A program made the position numbers and the translations under genes. A stretch of 64,000 nucleotides of DNA from Mediterraneibacter hominis (lineage in GTDB: Bacteria; Bacillota; Clostridia; Lachnospirales; Lachnospiraceae). Positions within the stretch are counted from its first letter, which is position 1. The number at the start of each line of letters is the position of its first letter. The notes under the pieces are model-generated. The model was not told where the DNA came from, ran no database searches, and saw only the letters and a program-made list of their open reading frames with translations. The stretch covers positions 434,001 to 498,000 of the forward strand of contig NZ_JACOPF010000001.1 in assembly GCF_014287475.1 (NCBI RefSeq). Reading direction: 5' to 3'. Shown piece after piece: positions 7,627 through 15,456 of the stretch.

Positions 7627-8333
7627 TAATCGTAATAGATCTTCCATTCCCCATCAATACATTGTTCCATAGAATGTTCAATCCAGCAGACAGCGCCTTC
7701 GGTGTCGCGGTCGCGGATATACGTCCACATTTTATAATTGCTCTCATAAAGAGTCTGGATGCCGTATAAGTCACAGAAACGTTCCCACATGGTAAAAACA
7801 GGAGCACGAAAGGACTGAAATATCAAAGGCAGGAGAGTGTTTTTGGAGAGCAGAGCAAATTCGTGCTGAAACTCAAAGGCGTATTGGATAGCTTCAGATA
7901 TGGTTTGTGCATAGTGAATATGTTCTACAATTTCAAAAAGAAGTTGAATTTCTTCATCTGTAATGCGGTCGATGCACAGTCTTGCAGCCAACGTATCCAA
8001 TGCAATGCGGACTTCAAAAATGGAACGGATCTCTTCATTGCGGATGCGTCCGCCGTTGTACTTCATAATCGACATCAGTGTATCAAGCGTTCCTTTTCTC
8101 CGGTAGTCTGCTACATATGTTCCACTCCGAGGCTTCACGATCAGAAATCCCTTTTTTTCAAGCTCAGAGATTCCACTGTTTACAACGGCACGGCTGACCT
8201 GCATCATTTCAGAAAGCTGGCGTTCAGGCGGTAACTTTTCTCCAATTTTTAATTTGCCGGAGAGTATCATATGTTCTAATTGTTCTATAAAGAGCTCCTT
8301 GAGAGAAGGAGAGCTGATTTTTTGAAATTCCAT
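7626..8333 (-). CDS. FadR/GntR-family transcriptional regulator (FCD type)
   Basis: A 235-aa repressor-type protein with an N-terminal GntR winged helix (about 8-75; KLPPERQLSEMMQVSRAVVN and the wing SGTYVADY) followed by an all-helical FCD ligand domain (about 85-225; FEVRIALDTLAARL start). Such regulators bind small carboxylates or acyl compounds and leave DNA on ligand binding. It converges with the hypB operon, whose promoter is flanked by two TGGT-N3-ACCA sites, so it is the best candidate to control that operon. The ATG follows GGAGGATTTTT. Its own leader has an extended -10 (TGC-TATAAT on the minus strand). Confidence 0.88.
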   Translation of the reverse strand: MEFQKISSPSLKELFIEQLEHMILSGKLKIGEKLPPERQLSEMMQVSRAVVNSGISELEKKGFLIVKPRSGTYVADYRRKGTLDTLMSIMKYNGGRIRNEEIRSIFEVRIALDTLAARLCIDRITDEEIQLLFEIVEHIHYAQTISEAIQYAFEFQHEFALLSKNTLLPLIFQSFRAPVFTMWERFCDLYGIQTLYESNYKMWTYIRDRDTEGAVCWIEHSMEQCIDGEWKIYYD

Positions 8334-8356
8334 AAAAATCCTCCTGCTGATTTTTT

Positions 8357-8378
8357 GTAAGTATACCTTTAAATTATA
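8357..8378 (-). promoter_or_regulatory. Extended -10 promoter and possible autoregulatory site of the FadR-type gene
   Basis: On the minus strand TGC-TATAAT gives an extended -10 (TATAAT complement at 8373-8378). Just downstream is AAGGTATACTT (complement of about 8360-8370), an imperfect palindrome sharing the GGTATA core with the operators near hypB. Autoregulation is a weak inference. Confidence 0.45.
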
Positions 8379-8424
8379 GCATATTTAAAAAGGCAGGGTA
8401 CAAAGAATAGAAAAAATATTTGTA

Positions 8425-8453
8425 TTGATAGAATTTATAATAAATGTTATAGT
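8425..8453 (+). promoter_or_regulatory. Promoter of the recombinase-like gene
   Basis: TTGATA at 8425-8430 and TATAGT at 8448-8453 have a 17-base spacer, directed at the gene starting at 8512. Confidence 0.7.
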
Positions 8454-8511
8454 ATGAATAATATAAATAACATATTTAAAAGATATAAACAAGGCAGGAG
8501 GAGGGCAGACA

Positions 8512-9405
8512 ATGAGCCAAAACTTTCCGAATGAATTTGTCAATATGAATATATGGAAATTATTTTGCCTGCATTTTAAAAGCGAGACAACATCGCTTTC
8601 GTATTGGTCTGATATACAGGAATTTTGCCAGTTTACTGAAAAACCATTCGTAAAGACGGCGGAAGAGGATGTCAGGGCTTATTTTGAATTTTCAAAGGAG
8701 CGTGTAAAAAGAGGAAAAATCAGCGCACTTACCGCCACAAAAAAATTTCGGGAATTACATTCTTTTGCAGTATTTACAGCGGAAAAGGATGAAACTGCCG
8801 GAAGTACATTTCAGGATTATTTTTATCCATACTTGAAGGGAATGGCAAAGGATGAAAAGTTTGCACGTTATATTCCAATTGAGGATATGGATGCGCTTCT
8901 TGAAGCAGCCAAAGAGGACAGAATGGCCTATACGATTTTGACATTAATGTATCGGGCTGGACTATCCTCTAGTGAAATTGTTTCCTTAAATTCAGAAGAA
9001 AATTTTGCTTTATATGAGGAGGGTGCCTATGCGATTGTACAGGGAAGAAAGGAACCTTGTTATATTCCAGAGGATGCCTGGAACATATTAGAAAAATATA
9101 TGAAGGGACGACAAAGATTTCAGAGCTTGTTTTATAACCGCAGCGGACGCAGGCTGAACAGTATGTATCTAAGCCGTATGATGAGAAAGTATACGAAGAA
9201 GGCAGGAATTCCTCCATACAGTGCACAGGCCGTAAGAAATACATGTGCATATAATTTGTTTGCGTATGGAGCGACCAAAGAACAGACAGCGGAACAGATG
9301 GGACGCACTACATTGCAGATTCAGCGCTACCGAGGAATAGGATACCGAGACAATTTAAAGAAGAAAGCAAACAGCCTTGTAAAGCTGAAAGTAGAAGAAC
9401 CATAA
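8512..9405 (+). CDS. Tyrosine recombinase-like protein with degraded active site
   Basis: A 297-aa protein with the two-domain layout of XerC/XerD-type recombinases: a SAM-like N-terminal core-binding domain (about 10-105) and a C-terminal catalytic fold (about 115-285). Aligning by eye to Xer, the first Arg of GLRxSEL is Ser (S152 in AGLSSSEI), the HxxR box reads QAVR (Q239, only R242 kept) and the LGH box reads MGR (R265 for His). K180 and Y273 may remain. Such changes should block normal cleavage, so it may act as a DNA-binding protein rather than a recombinase. It stands alone behind its own promoter, with no att repeats or mobile genes seen. The start has GGAGGAGGG upstream. Confidence 0.8.
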   Translation: MSQNFPNEFVNMNIWKLFCLHFKSETTSLSYWSDIQEFCQFTEKPFVKTAEEDVRAYFEFSKERVKRGKISALTATKKFRELHSFAVFTAEKDETAGSTFQDYFYPYLKGMAKDEKFARYIPIEDMDALLEAAKEDRMAYTILTLMYRAGLSSSEIVSLNSEENFALYEEGAYAIVQGRKEPCYIPEDAWNILEKYMKGRQRFQSLFYNRSGRRLNSMYLSRMMRKYTKKAGIPPYSAQAVRNTCAYNLFAYGATKEQTAEQMGRTTLQIQRYRGIGYRDNLKKKANSLVKLKVEEP

Positions 9406-9439
9406 GAAACTAGGGAGGCGGATTATAGTATAGATCCTC

Positions 9440-9469
9440 TGGACAGAGTATGCAAAAAAGTGCTAAAAT
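9440..9469 (+). promoter_or_regulatory. Promoter of cupin gene
   Basis: TGGACA at 9440-9445 and TAAAAT at 9464-9469, spacer 18 bases, 40 bases before the cupin ATG. Confidence 0.5.
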
Positions 9470-9508
9470 TAAGAAAGTTATAAAATTATAAGAAAAGAGG
9501 GATCATCT

Positions 9509-9835
9509 ATGAAAATAGAAAGAGTAGAAAACATGTGCGGCGGGGAAGGACATGTAATTATCAAACGTCTTTTAGGAGAGAAAGAATTAAACGGAAAATG
9601 TAAAATGTATGCGGAAGTGACTCTGGAGCATGGGTGCAGTCTGGGCTACCATGAACACCATCAGAATAGTGAAACGTATTATATTCTGTCAGGAGAAGGA
9701 GAGTACAATGACAATGGGAATATCCGTCCTGTAAAACCAGGAGATGTAACCTATACCCCAGATGGAAAAGGACATGCACTCAAAAATACAGGGATAGAGC
9801 CGTTAGTGTTTATGGCACTTATAATCTATGATTAG
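9509..9835 (+). CDS. Small single-domain cupin protein
   Basis: A 108-aa beta-barrel cupin. Motif 1 (GYHEHHQNSETYYILSGEGE) supplies two or three His and a Glu; motif 2 (VKPGDVTYTPDGKGHALKNTG) supplies the last His, so a complete divalent-metal site is likely. Proteins of this size can be sugar or keto-acid isomerases, dioxygenase-like enzymes or simple ligand-binding proteins; nothing here selects one. It appears to be monocistronic, with its own promoter and a hairpin repeat block downstream. Confidence 0.85.
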   Translation: MKIERVENMCGGEGHVIIKRLLGEKELNGKCKMYAEVTLEHGCSLGYHEHHQNSETYYILSGEGEYNDNGNIRPVKPGDVTYTPDGKGHALKNTGIEPLVFMALIIYD

Positions 9836-9848
9836 AATATACAACTAA

Positions 9849-9969
9849 GTGACAAAAGAGACGTGTGAAAGAGACGCTTTGCATCGTTCGTCAGGGCTTC
9901 GCCGAAATTCCTCACTCACGCAAAGCATCTCTTTCACACTTACACTTTCGCAGCTTAAGTTTATAGTTC
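9849..9969 (-). repeat. Hairpin repeat type 1, copy A1 (reverse orientation)
   Basis: A 20-bp stem (9863-9882 with 9920-9939, one G-U position) closes a 37-nt loop. Read on the minus strand, the loop carries GAGGAATTTCGGCGAAGCCC followed by TGACGAACG, shared with copies A2 (10169-10285) and B (48784-48900). The outer flank (TATAAACTTAAGCT, CGAAAGTGTAAG) is also shared. The stem sequence is unrelated to that of copy A2. It does not encode a credible protein. Confidence 0.8.
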
Positions 9970-9976
9970 TAGGCGG

Positions 9977-10073
9977 AAAAAATCGGCTTCACGCTGCTAT
10001 ACATTTCCAATTAGGAAGTAATATAGATACTTCTAAGTGGAGATTTATAGCAAAGCGAAGCCGATTTCTTTTT
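9977..10073. repeat. Hairpin repeat type 2, copy A (also likely bidirectional terminator)
   Basis: A long imperfect hairpin: outer arms AATCGGCTTCACGCTGCTAT (from 9981) and TATAGCAAAGCGAAGCCGAT (from 10046), inner arms TCCAATTAGGAAGTA and TACTTCTAAGTGGA. Both sides end in T-runs (TTTCTTTTTTT on plus, TTTTTTCC on minus), which suits a terminator between the cupin gene and the convergent pot operon. A close relative lies at 48686-48775. Confidence 0.75.
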
Positions 10074-10103
10074 TTGTGAATTTCTGTGAGAAAGTTGCCT
10101 CTC

Positions 10104-10168
10104 AATAGATAACGGAAAAACTTCTGACTGGAAGTCTGTAGCAGTGGGAAGCCGGTTCTGTTCTGTCT
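10104..10168 (+). repeat. Partial type 2 repeat (right half only)
   Basis: The stretch with ACTTCTGACTGGAAGTCTGT followed by AGCAGTGGGAAGCCGGTTCT resembles only the right half of the type 2 hairpin at 48730-48775, and like that copy it runs straight into a type 1 repeat beginning AATTATAAACTTAAGC. It looks like a decayed or truncated unit. Confidence 0.5.
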
Positions 10169-10285
10169 GAAATTATAAACTTAAGCTGGCGAAAGTGTAA
10201 GCGAGGGAGGGCGTGTGTTGCAAAAGTGAGGAATCTCGGCGAAGCCCTGACGAACGTTGCAACACACGCCCTCCTGCGCGGATTA
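10169..10285 (+). repeat. Hairpin repeat type 1, copy A2
   Basis: A perfect 18-bp stem (10206-10223 with 10257-10274) closes a 33-nt loop with the same GAGGAATCTCGGCGAAGCCC core as copy A1. The flank AATTATAAACTTAAGCTGGC and GAAAGTGTAAG precedes it. The stem (GGAGGGCGTGTGTTGCAA) differs from that of A1 yet is fully paired. Confidence 0.8.
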
Positions 10286-10305
10286 TTTTTGTCAATTAAC
10301 TTTAT

Positions 10306-12186
10306 TTATTGGGATTTTACTTCTCTCCATAGTTGATTATAGAGTGTATCGTTTTCATCTCCGAGGAACTGGAAGGTTTCACAGTTTGTAAGCTGTGAAG
10401 GATCTGGAAAAGCGATGGTGCTGTTTCGGACAGATTCGTCCTCTATGAGTTCGCGCCCGGCAGTATTGGGGATGGAATAAGTAATATAGTCAAAATTCAT
10501 TTTGGCAATGTCTGGACGACAGAGAAAATTGATGAACTTTTCAGCATTTTCTTTGTGCCTGGCATTTTCAGGAATTACCCAGGAATCAATCCAGAGATTA
10601 GAACCTTCTTTAGGAATTACATATTCCAAATCGGGATTTTCCATTTGGCAGTAAAGCGCTTCCCCAGAATAGATGACTCCGAGTGCTGCTTCATTTCCAA
10701 TCATCTTGTCACGTACCTGATCTATGACATATGCCTGAACAAGAGGTTTCTGGGCGATTAATAATTTTTTGGCCGCCTCTAGTTCATCCAGATCCGTAGA
10801 ATTCAGCGAATAACCTAAGTATTTCAAAGCAACGCCAAAAGCATCTCGGACACTATCCTGCATGAGTATATTATCTTCATATTTTTCATCCCAAAGGATT
10901 CCCCAACTGTCGACTGGTTCATCTACCATAGATTTATTATAGAGGATGCCAACAGTTCCCCATAGATAGGGAATAGAATATTTGTTCTCAGGATCGAATT
11001 GTTTAGACTGTTCCATATAAATATCCCCAATGTATTCCAGGTTGGGAATGTTATTATAATTTATCTCTGCAAGCAGATCGTTTTCAATCATACGTTGTAC
11101 CATATAGTCAGAAGGACAGACCACATCATAGGCAATCGCACCGGACTGGACTTTAGGATACATGATTTCGTTTGTTTCATATTCTTCGTATACTACATCA
11201 ATACCAGTCTCTTTCTCAAACATAGAGACAGCGTCCGGATCTAAATATTCTCCCCAGTTGTAAACAATAACTTGATTCTGCGTGGACATTTGATTCCGGG
11301 AATGATAGAATATTCCGCCGGCTGTAATGACGATTACCATAAGAGCCGGTACTGCCTTTTTGAATATAAGGCTGGAGATTTTGTGTATATGTGTAATTTT
11401 CCTACTTTTTTTCTTATCTTCTTTCTGTGTATCCGGTGTAAAGTTTACAAGAATCAGAAGAAGCAGTACGGTCAGAAACAGAATCGTGGACAGTGCATAC
11501 ATTTCTGGCTTAATTCCTTTTCTGACCTCGCTGTATATTTTCGTAGAAAGTGTATCAATCCCAGGCCCCTTGGTAAAATGGGTTATGACAAAATCATCTA
11601 AGGACATAGTAAAAGCCAAAAGAAATCCAGAAAAAACACCCGGAAGTATGTCAGGAAAGACCACCTTGTAAAACGCGTAAACAGGAGAAGCTCCTAAGTC
11701 GAGCGCTGCTTCATATATATTTTTATTTGTTTGTTTTAATTTTGGAAGCACACTTAATATGACATAAGGGATATTAAATGTAATATGAGCTAACAAAATA
11801 GTTGAAAACCCGAGTGTGAAGCGCCAAGCGATAAATAGAAGCATCAGGGAAATTCCAGTCACAATATCTGCATTGAGCATGGGAATATTTGTAATTCCCA
11901 GTAAAAATGTCCGAATTTTTGATTTCATCGCCTGCATGCCAATCGCAGCAGCAGTACCTAATACAGTAGCGATAAGAGCAGATAAGAGAGCAATAATCAA
12001 GGTTGTATATAACGCGTTCATAATATCTTGATTATGGAATAAAGAAAGGTACCATTTGCCGGTGAAGCCTCCCCATTTTGAACGGGTTTTTGTATTGTTG
12101 AAGGAAAGCACGATCAAGGTGGCGATAGGAGCGTACAGTAAAAGAAAGATAAGTGTCAGATAGATTTTTTTTGCTATATTTTTCAT
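10306..12186 (-). CDS. potCD: Fused polyamine ABC transporter permease-substrate-binding protein (PotC-PotD)
   Basis: A 626-aa fusion. Residues 1-260 are a PotC-like inner-membrane permease with about six membrane spans and the EAA-type loop (EAALDLGASPVYAFYKVVFP). A further hydrophobic segment near 276-296 leads into a PotD-like extracellular spermidine/putrescine-binding domain (about 300-626; QVIVYNWGEYLDPDAVSMFE onward). The receptor is thus tethered to the permease instead of being a free lipoprotein. No frameshift or stop separates the halves. PotC-PotD fusions are known in some Firmicutes. The start overlaps the potB stop by one base (TGATG). Substrate is by homology; other polyamines are possible. 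Confidence 0.92.
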   Translation of the reverse strand: MKNIAKKIYLTLIFLLLYAPIATLIVLSFNNTKTRSKWGGFTGKWYLSLFHNQDIMNALYTTLIIALLSALIATVLGTAAAIGMQAMKSKIRTFLLGITNIPMLNADIVTGISLMLLFIAWRFTLGFSTILLAHITFNIPYVILSVLPKLKQTNKNIYEAALDLGASPVYAFYKVVFPDILPGVFSGFLLAFTMSLDDFVITHFTKGPGIDTLSTKIYSEVRKGIKPEMYALSTILFLTVLLLLILVNFTPDTQKEDKKKSRKITHIHKISSLIFKKAVPALMVIVITAGGIFYHSRNQMSTQNQVIVYNWGEYLDPDAVSMFEKETGIDVVYEEYETNEIMYPKVQSGAIAYDVVCPSDYMVQRMIENDLLAEINYNNIPNLEYIGDIYMEQSKQFDPENKYSIPYLWGTVGILYNKSMVDEPVDSWGILWDEKYEDNILMQDSVRDAFGVALKYLGYSLNSTDLDELEAAKKLLIAQKPLVQAYVIDQVRDKMIGNEAALGVIYSGEALYCQMENPDLEYVIPKEGSNLWIDSWVIPENARHKENAEKFINFLCRPDIAKMNFDYITYSIPNTAGRELIEDESVRNSTIAFPDPSQLTNCETFQFLGDENDTLYNQLWREVKSQ

Positions 12187-13001
12187 CAGAATGCATTTCC
12201 CTCCCCGTCTTTGTCATACTTGGCGATCAGAGCCATACTTGCGATGATAAAAATCATCAGTACGAGAGAGAGTCCGGAACCTGTATTCCAGTTACTCCCT
12301 TGTTTAAATTCCTGCTCGATGACATTGCCAATAAGCAGAATTTTACTTCCTCCAAGTAAATCAGAGATAACAAAAGTGGTAAGAGAAGGAACAAATACCA
12401 TTGTAATTCCGCTGATGATGCCAGGAAGACTCAAAGGAAATATGATTTTTGTAAATGTCTGTATTGTATTTGCACCCAGGTCTCTGGCAGCAAAGATAAC
12501 ATCTCGATCAATTTTAACGAGGACATTATAAATAGGAAGTACCATAAAAGGAAGAAAATTGTAAACCATACCTAATATAATTGCGTAGGGAGTATTGATG
12601 ATCGTCAGGGACGGCAGATGAAAAAAATGCAGTATATTGTTGAGGACTCCGTTTTTTTCCAGAAGATTCTGCCATGCCAGCGTTCGCAGAAGAAAATTCA
12701 TCCACATAGGCAAAATAAAGATCAATACAATAAAACTGGATTGCCGCACCTTTTTTTCTGCCAGTATCATGGCAAGAGGATAGGCCAGAAGCAGGCAGAT
12801 AAGAGTACTGCCCAAAGAAAGCAACAGAGAAAGACCGAGCGCCTTTAAGTTCTCGGGTGTTGTTATACGTGCCAGGTTTAACAGGGTAAACCCGCCTTCT
12901 TTATCTGTCAGTCCGTAATAGACAATCATGAAAAGCGGGATGATAACAAAAGATACAGACCAGAACAGGTACGGGCCTGTAAGTAATTTCCTACTCTTCA
13001 A
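12186..13001 (-). CDS. potB: Polyamine ABC transporter permease PotB
   Basis: A 271-aa inner-membrane permease of the spermidine/putrescine family with six predicted spans and the EAA loop [20 protein letters not shown], which docks on PotA. The start is a TTG at 13001 (minus strand), chosen because it follows GAGGAGG at a workable distance and no ATG in frame lies near; it overlaps potA by 11 bases. With PotA and the PotC-PotD fusion it completes an importer, so the operon needs only three genes. Confidence 0.92.
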   Translation of the reverse strand: MKSRKLLTGPYLFWSVSFVIIPLFMIVYYGLTDKEGGFTLLNLARITTPENLKALGLSLLLSLGSTLICLLLAYPLAMILAEKKVRQSSFIVLIFILPMWMNFLLRTLAWQNLLEKNGVLNNILHFFHLPSLTIINTPYAIILGMVYNFLPFMVLPIYNVLVKIDRDVIFAARDLGANTIQTFTKIIFPLSLPGIISGITMVFVPSLTTFVISDLLGGSKILLIGNVIEQEFKQGSNWNTGSGLSLVLMIFIIASMALIAKYDKDGEGNAF

Positions 13002-14064
13002 TTCCTACTGCCTCCTCATCCTCTGATTCTGGTTTTTTCATAATCTGTATATCAAAAGGATCGACTTTTATTCCTACTTCTGTTCCCACAGGAACCATAT
13101 CTGTACTATGTACGAGAAGCTCATAGTTATTAGCAAGAACTTCCATTTCATAGTGAACTCCCTTAAAAATCAGATGAGTGACCACCCCTTCAATCGTGCC
13201 TTCTTCAGGCTTTACAAGGTCAATATCCTCTGGCCGGATCACCGCATCAACAGGAGTGCCGCGTCCAAATCCGACATCTACACACTTCCAGACGGAACCC
13301 AGCATTTTCACTACCTTATCTTGCACCATAGTTGCAGGAAGAATGTTGCTGTCACCGATAAAGTCAGCTACAAAGGCATTTTGAGGTTCATTGTAAATAT
13401 CCTCTGGAGTACCAATTTGCTGAATGTATCCCTGATTCATAACAACAATGGTATCAGACATGGTAAGCGCTTCTTCTTGATCATGTGTGACATAGATAAA
13501 AGTGATTCCCAGCTCATTTTTTAGACGTATCAGCTCGTACTGCATATCTTGACGGAGCTTTAAATCAAGCGCGCCAAGGGGTTCGTCTAAAAGAAGGACT
13601 TTTGGCTCGTTGACAATAGCGCGGGCAATTGCAATACGCTGCTGCTGGCCGCCGCTTAGAGAATCTGCAAAACGTTCTTCATAGCCTTCCAGGTTTACGA
13701 GCTTGAGGGCGTATCGAATTTTATCTTGAATATAAGCCTTGGATTTTTTCTTTATTTTTAGTCCAAAAGCAATATTTTCAGCTATGGACATATGGGAAAA
13801 CAGTGCATATTTCTGGAAAACAGTGTTCAACTGCCTGCGGTTGGGAGGCAGTTGATTGATATTTTTACCGTCAAAAATAATATTACCGGAGTCAGGTGTC
13901 TCAAACCCTCCTAATATACGCAATAGGGTAGTTTTACCGCAACCGCTTGGTCCTAGTAAAGTCAGAAATTCATTTTCGCGGATATAAAGATTTAGCTTGT
14001 CCAGAACTATAGTGCCGTCATAGGATTTTGTAATGTCTTGAATGTCAATCAGCTTATTCGACAT
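12991..14064 (-). CDS. potA: Polyamine ABC transporter ATPase PotA
   Basis: A 357-aa ATP-binding subunit. Walker [10 protein letters not shown] (near 38-46), signature [14 protein letters not shown], Walker [13 protein letters not shown] and the switch His in VTHDQEEAL are all present, followed by a C-terminal TOBE domain (about 270-345). The ATG at 14064 was chosen over one five codons upstream because GGAGG lies 6 bases before it. The start lies inside the last 11 bases of aroC, so translation of the transporter is probably coupled to chorismate synthase. Confidence 0.94.
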   Translation of the reverse strand: MSNKLIDIQDITKSYDGTIVLDKLNLYIRENEFLTLLGPSGCGKTTLLRILGGFETPDSGNIIFDGKNINQLPPNRRQLNTVFQKYALFSHMSIAENIAFGLKIKKKSKAYIQDKIRYALKLVNLEGYEERFADSLSGGQQQRIAIARAIVNEPKVLLLDEPLGALDLKLRQDMQYELIRLKNELGITFIYVTHDQEEALTMSDTIVVMNQGYIQQIGTPEDIYNEPQNAFVADFIGDSNILPATMVQDKVVKMLGSVWKCVDVGFGRGTPVDAVIRPEDIDLVKPEEGTIEGVVTHLIFKGVHYEMEVLANNYELLVHSTDMVPVGTEVGIKVDPFDIQIMKKPESEDEEAVGIEE

Positions 14065-15169
14065 TTTTATCCTCCGCATAAACTTTTTTTAAGTGTTTCA
14101 TTTTACTGGATAAATTCTGCAAAAGAAGATCTGTTAAGGTAATTGCTGTCATAGATTCAATGACAACTACGGCACGGGGCACGATAACAGGATCATGTCG
14201 TCCATGTATGGAAATCTCGGTGTCTTGGCCGTCTATGGTAACTGTGTGCTGTTTGCGGGCAATAGACGAGGTGGGCTTTATACTTGCACGCAAAACCAGA
14301 GGAGAACCGTCGCTCATTCCTCCGAGGGTACCTCCGGAATGGTTGGTACGTTTCGAAACTTTCCCCTTATCCATGAAGAAGGGATCATTGTTTTCACTGC
14401 CGACTGCGGCAGCTACGGAGATTCCGTCGCCAATTTCCACTGCTTTGACAGCGCCTACGGACATGACTGCCTGCGCCAGAAGGGCGTCAAGCTTGTCAAA
14501 AACAGGTTCACCGATTCCAGCGGGAAGTCCTTTGGCGATACATTCGATAGTTCCACCGCTGGAATTCAGCTCTTTTATCAAAGTATCTAAGTATGCCTGT
14601 GCCTGTTGGGCTACTTCATTGTTAGGCATGAAGAGTGGATTCTCTTCAATTTCTGAAAAGTGATATGCATTTGCTTCAACTTTGTAGGGGCCAATGGATT
14701 TGGTATAGGCTTTTACGGTAATGCCAAGCTCCCTTAATATGAGAGAAGCAACTGCACCTGCGGCGACTCTTCCGATGGTCTCTCTTCCGGAAGAACGTCC
14801 GCCGCCTCTGTAGTCACGAAAACCGTATTTTTCTTGAAACGGATAATCTGCATGTCCCGGACGGTACGTGGCAGCAATGTTTCCATAGTCGCGGGAACGC
14901 TGATCTTTATTGCGCACGACCATGGAAATCGGGGTGCCTGTGGTATATCCTTCAAATACACCGGAAAGAATTTCTACAGTATCCGCCTCACTTCTTCTGG
15001 TTGTATATTTATTCTGACCGGGTTTACGTCTGTCTAAAAATGTCTGTATATCTGCTTCCGAAAGAGAAAGGCCGGCAGGACATCCGTCTACGATTACCCC
15101 GACGGCAGCACCGTGGGATTCCCCCCAGGTTGTAACGCGAAATATTTTGCCAAATGTAGAACCACTCAT
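14054..15169 (-). CDS. aroC: Chorismate synthase
   Basis: A 371-aa enzyme that converts 5-enolpyruvylshikimate-3-phosphate to chorismate using reduced FMN, the last shared step of aromatic amino acid synthesis. Family signatures are clear: [20 protein letters not shown] near the N-terminus, [38 protein letters not shown], and the C-terminal [13 protein letters not shown]. Length is normal. The ATG follows AAGGAG. A small hairpin (15189-15207) lies in its leader. No other shikimate gene is nearby; it is the first gene of a transcript that continues into the pot genes, an unusual pairing. Confidence 0.96.
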   Translation of the reverse strand: MSGSTFGKIFRVTTWGESHGAAVGVIVDGCPAGLSLSEADIQTFLDRRKPGQNKYTTRRSEADTVEILSGVFEGYTTGTPISMVVRNKDQRSRDYGNIAATYRPGHADYPFQEKYGFRDYRGGGRSSGRETIGRVAAGAVASLILRELGITVKAYTKSIGPYKVEANAYHFSEIEENPLFMPNNEVAQQAQAYLDTLIKELNSSGGTIECIAKGLPAGIGEPVFDKLDALLAQAVMSVGAVKAVEIGDGISVAAAVGSENNDPFFMDKGKVSKRTNHSGGTLGGMSDGSPLVLRASIKPTSSIARKQHTVTIDGQDTEISIHGRHDPVIVPRAVVVIESMTAITLTDLLLQNLSSKMKHLKKVYAEDKNVE

Positions 15170-15410
15170 AGAAAACTCCTTTCTGACTGAAGCATGTTTT
15201 ATGCTTCCCGCACACTGTATGGCTGAACTGATACAAACACATTATAAAGAAACTATCCTATGTTGACAAGAGTGGAATTATAAGAGCGAAAAATCACAGG
15301 TGCAACGAGTTTTGTATGGATATTATGTATATTTATTGAAAAAAATGTAAAATTGTTTTAAGAAAGTTTTAAGAAAGCAGATAATACTGTACTTTTTTGC
15401 AGTTTCGTAC

Positions 15411-15416
15411 TATAAT
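15411..15416 (+). promoter_or_regulatory. Probable -10 element of the L,D-transpeptidase gene
   Basis: TATAAT at 15411-15416, 41 bases before the ATG. The -35 is weak (TGTACT-like near 15388). The rest of the gap 15170-15456 shows only AT-rich leader sequence and the aroC leader hairpin at 15189-15207. Confidence 0.45.
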
Positions 15417-15456
15417 GGTGTCCAGATATTGAGTAAAAGAGAAGGAGCCCTACTAT

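Noticed and set aside
8512..9405. Integrase as sign of a prophage or integrative element
   Set aside because: No tRNA target, att repeats, phage or conjugation genes nearby, and the catalytic residues are degraded.
9849..10079. Open frame of 76 codons between cupin and pot genes
   Set aside because: It starts at a GTG inside the hairpin repeats, has no RBS, and its sequence is explained by repeat types 1 and 2.
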